Under the pieces are notes generated by a model. The model ran no database searches. It was not told the origin of the DNA and saw only the letters and a list, made by a program, of their open reading frames with translations. Shown one piece after another: positions 18,531 through 24,720 of a DNA stretch of 24,720 nt; position 1 is the first letter of the stretch; every line of letters starts with the position of its first letter. The translations under genes and the position numbers were made by a program. The stretch spans positions 27,834 to 52,553 of the forward strand of contig JAHBMJ010005914.1 of the NCBI GenBank assembly GCA_018398765.1. The letters run 5' to 3'. The DNA is from Chromera velia. Lineage: Eukaryota > Sar > Chromeraceae.

Positions 18531-19457
18531 CTGATCCGAGGGAGAAGTAAACGTTTTGATGTCAGCGTCTTTTGATCTGCGCCACTGATCATGATCAATT
18601 GCTTTAGAGTCGCGCCTATGATTCTGAATGAAGTTATAGCGGTTGGGGACCCAAAAGTAAATGCCAGTGACATTAAACAACAAGTTGTCAACAGCTTGTT
18701 CTTGACCACACATTAACTCTAAATTGACTAGTAAATTGAAAAACATTTAAGTAAACTTTCAATGTGCTGGCCATTTGCATCTATCAATTTGTATTGATCT
18801 GAAGTTGGGCTTAGTTAGCTCGAACAAATTATCTATAAGGTCTATTATAGCTAGTCTACTAACTAGGCTACTTGGGTTTAAGTTCACATGTATAAGCTAT
18901 GTAAGGTTCTATAGTTATCACTTAATATGACTAGTATACATCAATAGTCGCATCTAAAGATAGGATATTAAAGATACAATAGGAATCATACAATTATGAT
19001 CCGGGTGTCTCCCGTGGTCCAGTGTCTAGAAAAGGCTTATATCATGAGTCCGACGTCCGTTTTAATCCTAGTTTTAATCTATCATACTAACTACCATATA
19101 TTTTATTTACGAGTTTGGGGTGGTATCTATCTATGTCTGTGTATATGTTCGTGATACTGTGTTATGACCCGTGTATGTATCTGTCTAGTTCTGTTTAAGT
19201 CCATACTTCTGAATGTACCATTGTACTCCAGAAGGGACTACACTATCATTACAGAAATAAGGGAGTCAGACATCCTATAAAATCAAATAAAAAAATTGAA
19301 GTGGTTTAATAATTAAAGCTAGAATTAAAGCCGGTAAGTTTTTATAAGCTTAAATTTGATCAGTGATTGTCCCGCTTCTTTAACATCTAGATTCCTTCCA
19401 AAAGTTTGTTTTTTTGTTGACCCAAAGTGGAGTAAGTCAATTAAAGAGATCTACATG
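18531..19457. other. AT-rich gene-free stretch between convergent rtcB and glycosyltransferase genes
   Basis: Low GC starts immediately after the rtcB stop codon and ends at the glycosyltransferase stop codon, so both 3' UTRs must lie in it. Short open frames at 18467-18746 have no recognisable domain. A weak tRNA-like A box/B box pair lies at about 19016-19055. No transposon ends were found. Confidence 0.6.
19010..19062 (+). other. Possible tRNA-derived (SINE-like) remnant
   Basis: TGGTCCAGTGTCTAG resembles a pol III A box, and GAGTCCGACGTCC about 25 nt further on is a weak B-box match. No tRNA cloverleaf can be folded, and there is no clear tail or target duplication. Offered only as a candidate. 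Confidence 0.22.
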
Positions 19458-20860
19458 TTATGACACAGGGCATTCGTGACAGATTTCTTGCCGGCTTCCG
19501 TTTTTAAAATTTGGGAGATCCAGCGTTCCCTCTCCCAGACACCGATCCATCATCTGCATTGCCTCATGGAGACGGTTCTTTGTGTCTTGAAGTCCAGGGG
19601 CGTGGAAGAGGACGGGCATAGGCTCAAGATTCTCTGTTGCCCGATGCCACCCGTGTTTCCATTGAAGTGCACAGTCTGCTTCCGGCACTGCTTCTAAGCG
19701 GTCCTCGGTAGGTGTCTCAGGCTTCTCACACCCATATGCAAAAGCTCCTGCTGTAGGATCCCAACAGAAGTGAGGCTGCGCTTTTGGGCCCAATTCTCCA
19801 AAATCAAGTCGGGAGGCATTCCTCCAAGCCTTTTGTGCTTCTTCGCCTCCGTCCGCAGGGAAGAATGCCGTCCTGTCGAGTCCCCCATTTGTCTCGTTGA
19901 CCGGACTTGCCGTGGCGTTCCCCTCCATCACATACAGATTCCCAAAAAGTTCCTGAAAAAAGTCAAATTGAATGAAGGGCCTCTCAACTGAACCCGTAGA
20001 TTCTCCTTCCCGTCTATCTGACGTGGAGTCCGAGCCTCCCTTTCCCTCTGCATGCAAGTCTTCTTCTTTGTCTGCCTTCTCCTGGGGCCAATGAAGAAGG
20101 CCTCTTCGGACAGCCTCTGACAGAAGGTTCTGGTCAGACACACTCTTTTCTACTCGCTGGACTGCAGGCCCCTCTTTTCTCCCCTGCCCCTGGCTCCTGG
20201 TCTCCCTCTCCTTCTGTCTACGTTCATCAACTGCCCTTTCTTCCTCGTGCATCTGCGTTTCTACAGCCTCCCATAGACGACTCAAATCACCTGCACTCAA
20301 AGAGAAAGAAGCCAAACAATCGATCGATCAACTTCTTCCACAAAGTGACGCCCACCCGCCTCCATGCCGCAGGTGACTAAGAGCATCGGCGTGCAAACAG
20401 GCAGACAGACACCATGATGCACCGGACAGGGACGCACGTAAACAAATCTCCAAGTCTTACAATGAATGTTCAAAGCATGCAGGGCCCGCCGGCCACAGGG
20501 AAGACAACAAACAGCATCTCGGCATGGGATGATCTCTCTGCATCGACAGAATTAAGGGGCATGCAGACCAATTGACGTGAACGTCTGCATGTGCAGGAAG
20601 GAGACGGATGCAGGCAGGAGGAAGAATCGAAAGAAGCAAGGGAGGGACCAGTGGGTGCGGAGAGCAGTATTTCCTGCAATCCTGTAAGCTCGTCTACCCA
20701 CCTTTTGTTGCTTTTTTTCCCTGTCTGTCCTTTCGTCTGTCTGCCTGCATGCCTGCCCCTCCCTCCGTCCGTTCGTCTTTCTTTCAGTCTCTTTTTCTTC
20801 TTTTTCTTTCTTCTTTCCTTCTTTCCTCATGTCTTTGCTTCTTTGCTTCTTTGCTTGTTC

Positions 20861-20898
<38 letters not shown>

Positions 20899-22364
20899 GT
20901 CTTTCTGTCTTTCTGTCTTTCTGTCTTTCTGTCTTTCTGTCTTTCTTTCTTTCTTTCTTTCTGTCTTTCTGTCTTTCTGTCTTTCTGTCTTTCTGTCTTT
21001 CTGTCTTTCTGTCTGTCTGTCTGTCTGTCTGTCTGCCATTCATTCACTCACTCACTCACTCACTCACTCACTTATTCATTCATCCATTCATTCATCAATT
21101 GATTCTTTCATCCCATTTTCCTTCTTTCCTTCCTTCTTCTTTTCTCCACCTTTCTCCTCTTTTTTGCTCTTCTTGTTCTCTCCCTTCCTTTGTTTGTTCC
21201 TTCCTTCCTTCTTGTTTTCTCCGGCTGTCTTCCTTCCTTGCTTCCTTCTTTCTTTCCTTCCATCATTCCTTCCCTTATTGCTTATTTTCTGTCTAGCCGT
21301 CTTTTTTTTGTTTTGACAAAGAGTGGAACCGTGTGCCTGTGAGCCTGCCTGTTTACCTGCCTTCCTGCCTGCAGCAATTTCATTTTGACTTTCTCTCTGC
21401 CAGAAGGCTTTTTTGAAGTTCCTTTTTGTAATCTCTCTGTGTGAAATAATGCATGTTGCGAGGTAGAACAAGAGACCATGCAAGCTGACAGACCTGCGCG
21501 TCCCATCATCAGGCCGTTGCAGAGGAAAATGGGGTGCACTGCGGGGGGCCTTTCCGAGAAGAACGTTGAGGGGTGGCCGAGTGCAGATGAGTAGTACAGA
21601 GACAGATCCAAACCGCTGCATCTTCTTCCTAACCAGCAGCTGAACTGGGTCGACACAAGCACCGGACTTCCTTTGCGTATCTCATGCCACTTCTCTATCA
21701 ACTCTGTTGCAGAGATCGGTCGATTGGCAAACACATCTGAGTCACTGGTCAGAGCAACGACGTCTGTATTCGGTGGGAGTAAACGCTTCTCAATGGAGAC
21801 AGACGAAAGGCTCAAAGGAACAGGCCCTGAGGTCGAAGAAACCCCGAGCCACTCAGCTTCGCCTGCTTCCTGTTCAGAAAGGCTTGTTGTGAATTCTTCA
21901 ATCAGAACAGGAATTTCTCGCTCCTTCCCTTCCGCATCTTCACCGTGTTCCTGCCTCCCCTTAACTTTTAGGGTCTCGTTCCTTCCCAAAACTGGACAGA
22001 TGTTTGTTCTCCTTCCATTCTCTTTGCGTGTGACCATTGATACCTCCGTGCGTCCCTCAGAGATCCCTGAGAGAAATTCACGAAGCCACACAGAGCGCAC
22101 AGGAAAGCCCTTCCACTTCCTGCCCTCACAGATATTGTCCACAGACAACGAGACGGACTGGGAAGGGGAGAAACGGTAAAGGACAGAATTTCGCCACGAC
22201 TGGAGAAGGGCGTTGTCGGCTCGGGTCTCACAGGTGAGGACTGCAAGGTGATGTGAGGGTGATTTTGATTGAGACACGCCGCTTGGCATTGCTCCTCTGA
22301 TACTCGTGCAAAAGAAAGAGACAAGCAAGAGACACGCTGGTGTTTTTTTCATTGTAATATACAT
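19458..22364 (-). CDS. PLOD-like glycosyltransferase, secretory pathway
   Basis: Two exons (21494-22364 and 19458-20290) join in phase across a 1203-nt intron, with GTCTGT donor and GTGCAG acceptor, to give 567 aa. Met5 (22352) may be the true start, since MKKTPACLLLVSFFCTS looks like a signal peptide. The blocks follow the glycosyltransferase domain of procollagen lysyl hydroxylases: VLTCETRADN (42-51), VVALTSDSDVF (202-212) with DxD at 208-210, VLVSTQFSCW (235-244), FLCNGLMMGRAGDL (280-293), an FDFFQELF helix (399-406) and VLFHAPG near 517-523. The junction falls inside MGRA-G-DL, which supports the splice. Residues about 305-390 are a charged, low-complexity insert. Several NxS/T sites suit a luminal protein. 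Known relatives add glucose or galactose to hydroxylysine; the acceptor here is unknown. It is divergent from ARP4. Confidence 0.75.
20707..21290 (+). repeat. CTTT / CTTTCTGT / CACT microsatellite block in the glycosyltransferase intron
   Basis: CTTT units (about 20862-20897) lead into an 8-bp higher-order unit CTTTCTGT (about 20894-21008), then CTGT (21005-21033), CACT/CATT (21038-21090) and CCTT-rich DNA. The host intron is on the minus strand, so the transcript is purine-rich here. Open frames over it on both strands are artefacts. Confidence 0.95.
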
Positions 22365-23014
22365 TTATAATTCTTGATTTCAAGTTCACACCCTCAAAAC
22401 TGAACTTTCATCGCAGGGTCACCGCCTGGGGCTTAAAGGCTGGTCGGAGGTGCAATGCCGGCTCCAGGCCTCTCAGTGCTCACCGCCTCTGCATTCCGAC
22501 ATTCTGCATTCACCTCAAACAAGGTCAGACACCCGTGCATGCATGCAGACTGCATGCATGTGCCCCGGCCGGCATGCACGCGCATTCGCATGGCCCACTT
22601 CAGCCGGGGTCCCACCCAATTGTGACGCACGCAAATTTCACAAAATTTGACGGGAACGATGATCAACGTCGATTCAACGATCGGGGCGAGAACGTACGTG
22701 CGATGAAAGCTCAAACAGTTTGAAGTCTTTCCTGAAAGAGAATTTTTCCAACTCTCCACTTCGATCGGTATCCGAGTCTCCCGACATTTGCCTGCTCAAA
22801 AGCTGCAGCGGTGCGTATTTCGAACGAAAGGGCTTTGACTGAAGTTTTTTGTGAATTTGGTGTTCTGCCGTCTCGTCCCCCGGAGCCAATCAGGGACATT
22901 TTTTCCGCTTTGTCTACCTGATCCTCTCGTGTCCCTTTAACCCGGTTGTCTCAGAGCAGTACCACTGCTCCCTTCTGTCTCTTTTTTTTCAGTGCTTCCA
23001 GTTTTGAGGACGTG
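22365..23014. promoter_or_regulatory. Divergent promoter between the glycosyltransferase and ARP4 genes
   Basis: It contains two palindromic TGCATGCATG words (22536-22548 and 22551-22560), CCCCGGCCGG (22563-22572), GCATGCACGCGC, and AAAATTTGA (22642-22650). The CCCCGGCCGG and AAAATTTGA words appear in the same order and orientation as at 12183-12222. A TTTTTTTTCAG acceptor-like site at 22982-22992 lies 22 nt before the ARP4 start and may end a 5' UTR intron. Confidence 0.55.
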
Positions 23015-24319
23015 ATGTTTGGGGATGACGTTTCCGCTGTGGTGGTGGATGTTGGTAGTTGCACCAGCAGGTTTGGTTATGCAGGGGAGGACTGCCCAAA
23101 GATTTCGCACCCTTCCGTTATTGCGGTAGGGGATAACATGGACTCCATGAAAAAGGCCCGTTTTCCTTTGAACCCCTTTGTGTGTCTAGATAAAATGGAC
23201 ATACGCCCTCTAATGTCCACCAGCCCTCTGGGAGATGAGGCGGAATGGGTTCAGACTCTGGACTCGGACGTCTTTGAAGTCATTGTCGAGAAAAGTATTG
23301 TCAAAGGTCCAGCAGGGTTGGGGGTGGAACCCTCGAACCACCCTTTTCTCCTCACAGAACCCACCAGACACAACACCAAACTCCGACAGAAAATGGCGGA
23401 AGTCATGTTTGAAAAGTTCTCCCCCCCCGCTCTGTTCCTAGCCAAACAGGCAGTTCTCACAGGCTTTGCCAATGGCCGATCGAGTGCGCTCATTCTCGAC
23501 ATCGGCGCCTCCCAAACCACCTGCACCCCCATATACGACGGTTACGCCCTACAGAAGAATTTGAAAGAGGCCCCCGTGGGAGGGGACTTCCTCGATCTGG
23601 AATTATTGGAGGAGGTTCTTGCCCAAACAGGCCGAGAGGTGACCCCACACTTTCAGTACAAAAAGAGAGTACAGATGCCCGACCCCGAAACCGACCCTGA
23701 CGGGTTCGCTCGAATTGTATCCCGCAGAGAGGTTGATATGTCATCAGTCGAGAGCTCCTACAGAAACTGGGCGAGGATGGAGGTGGTGAGGGAGATGAAG
23801 GAGACGATGTGTTCTGTGGCTGAGAGCGAAGATGAAGCCGAGCGCCCGCCTGTCAGTGCCCCCTCGAACGTCGTAGAGCCCTACACTCTCCCTGACGGTA
23901 CAGAGATCCAACCCGGACCCTATATGTACACCATAGCAGAGAGACTATTCCGCCCCTCTCTGTTTAAATCGAAGTCCCTGAAGGGATTCAACGGCTTGCC
24001 GAAAATGATTTGCAACACAATTCTCGGCAGTGACACAGATCTTCGGAAAGATTTGTTGTCCGCTGTGATTATCACGGGTGGGTCATCTTACTTGAGGGGA
24101 TTGAGTGAGAGAGTGACGAGGAGCCTCCACGCGCCTGACTTGATCGGCGCTTCCCAAAAGTTCAAGATCATCGCTCCCTCCTCAGGCACAGAGAGGAAGT
24201 TCTCTGCCTGGATCGGGGGGTCCATCTTGGCCTCTCTGGGGAGTTTCCATCAGATGTGGATCTCCAAACAGGAATATGAGGAACACGGGCTAGCCATCAC
24301 GGAGCGAAAGTGCCCGTGA
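23015..24319 (+). CDS. ARP4: Actin-related protein 4 (ARP4/BAF53/ACTL6-like)
   Basis: A single exon of 434 aa; human BAF53 is 429 aa. The ATG at 23015 was chosen because MFGDDVSAVVVDVGS lines up with the start of ARP4 proteins, while the open frame upstream reads through an acceptor-like TTTTTTTTCAG. Actin-fold blocks are clear: DVGSCTSRFGYAGEDCP (12-28, phosphate loop 1), LILDIGASQTTCTPIYDGYA (phosphate loop 2), IITGGSSYLRGL (adenosine loop) and WIGGSILASLGSFHQMWISK. It ends EEHGLAITERKCP, and the ERKCP terminus is typical of ARP4 rather than actin. A short acidic insert (ESEDEAE, near residues 270-277) is where ARP4 proteins usually vary. ARP4 is a shared nuclear subunit of INO80, SWR1 and NuA4-type chromatin complexes and binds actin there. 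The lack of introns contrasts with its neighbours. No frameshift is seen. Confidence 0.93.
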   Translation: MFGDDVSAVVVDVGSCTSRFGYAGEDCPKISHPSVIAVGDNMDSMKKARFPLNPFVCLDKMDIRPLMSTSPLGDEAEWVQTLDSDVFEVIVEKSIVKGPAGLGVEPSNHPFLLTEPTRHNTKLRQKMAEVMFEKFSPPALFLAKQAVLTGFANGRSSALILDIGASQTTCTPIYDGYALQKNLKEAPVGGDFLDLELLEEVLAQTGREVTPHFQYKKRVQMPDPETDPDGFARIVSRREVDMSSVESSYRNWARMEVVREMKETMCSVAESEDEAERPPVSAPSNVVEPYTLPDGTEIQPGPYMYTIAERLFRPSLFKSKSLKGFNGLPKMICNTILGSDTDLRKDLLSAVIITGGSSYLRGLSERVTRSLHAPDLIGASQKFKIIAPSSGTERKFSAWIGGSILASLGSFHQMWISKQEYEEHGLAITERKCP

Positions 24320-24720
24320 GAACACAAGAGAAGGGGGGCAGACATTGTACAGAGACAGGTTGAGCAGGAGTACAGAACAGGACTTGGGGGGAGGGGGGTG
24401 CGGTGATGGAGAGGAGAAGAGAATCAGGTGTGGTGTTTCGAATGAGCTGTCTGTCTCCCTTGTGTGTTAGGAGGAGGGATTTCGTGAAAGGGGAAAATTG
24501 AGGAGGAGAGAGGAGGAGGTAAATTGTCATTAAGGATGTGAAAGGCGCATGTACTTTGAGTGCCTGCAGGTTGGATTGAGGACTTATTATTCTTCCCACG
24601 TCTCTGCCTGTCTTTCGGTCCCTCTGGGAGATTTCTTTGTTGTCCATCTCTGTCTTTCTCTTCCCGTCTCCAACTGACGGTGTGCCTGTCTATCTGTGGG
24701 GGGAGTGGGGGGGGGGGGAA
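24320..24720 (+). other. 3' flank of ARP4
   Basis: Purine-rich DNA, probably 3' UTR, then pyrimidine-rich DNA and a G-run (about 24698-24718) at the window edge. No further gene is recognisable, and no clear poly(A) signal was identified. Confidence 0.5.

Noticed and set aside
18467-18746. Two overlapping minus-strand open frames of 80-87 aa
   Set aside because: They start in AT-rich DNA and run into the rtcB terminal exon on the opposite strand; no recognisable family, though a decayed mobile-element fragment cannot be excluded.
20552-21316. Several long open frames on both strands
   Set aside because: They are microsatellite translations within the glycosyltransferase intron.
24698-24718. 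G-run at the window edge as a G-quadruplex or telomere signal
   Set aside because: An isolated homopolymer at the end of the window; too little context and possibly low-quality sequence.

Overview
The window looks like nuclear DNA of an intron-rich protist. Five protein-coding genes can be followed: a helical-repeat protein (+), a membrane-anchored thioredoxin-fold protein (-), the tRNA-splicing ligase RtcB/HSPC117 (+), a PLOD-like glycosyltransferase (-) and the actin-related protein ARP4/BAF53 (+). Exon borders were worked out by reading frame, phase and family similarity. Three gene models close exactly in phase: RtcB with 11 exons (507 aa), the thioredoxin-like gene with 10 exons (423 aa) and the glycosyltransferase with 2 exons (567 aa). 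GCAG acceptors, helical-repeat proteins of the organelle-RNA type and TGCATGCA promoter motifs would suit an alveolate such as a chromerid. This is an inference; another SAR-group alga is possible.

Layout: 1-206 GC-rich upstream DNA; 207-3760 helical-repeat gene; about 3780-7150 an AT-rich island of nested repeats, including a 528-bp non-autonomous DNA transposon with 8-bp target duplications; 7311-11894 thioredoxin-like gene (-); 11895-12474 divergent promoter; 12475-18530 rtcB (+); 18531-19457 second AT-rich, gene-free stretch between convergent genes; 19458-22364 glycosyltransferase (-); 22365-23014 second divergent promoter; 23015-24319 ARP4 (+); 24320-24720 3' flank. Introns are heavily loaded with microsatellites (GTGA, AG, CT/GT, CA/GA, CTTT, CTTTCTGT), some of which serve as polypyrimidine tracts right beside acceptors.

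The genes are not an operon or an obvious pathway. They cover RNA repair and splicing (RtcB), chromatin remodelling (ARP4), secretory-pathway folding or glycosylation (thioredoxin-like protein and glycosyltransferase) and possibly organellar RNA metabolism (helical-repeat protein). The most interesting signals are: an in-phase exon of the thioredoxin-like gene bracketed by inverted CT-GT/CA-GA microsatellites; a splice-donor preference for GTCAG; two divergent promoters sharing the same set of motifs; a transposon sitting exactly at a tandem-repeat junction; and a PDI-like domain that has lost its CxxC. No prokaryotic defence system, CRISPR array, rRNA gene or confident tRNA gene was seen.
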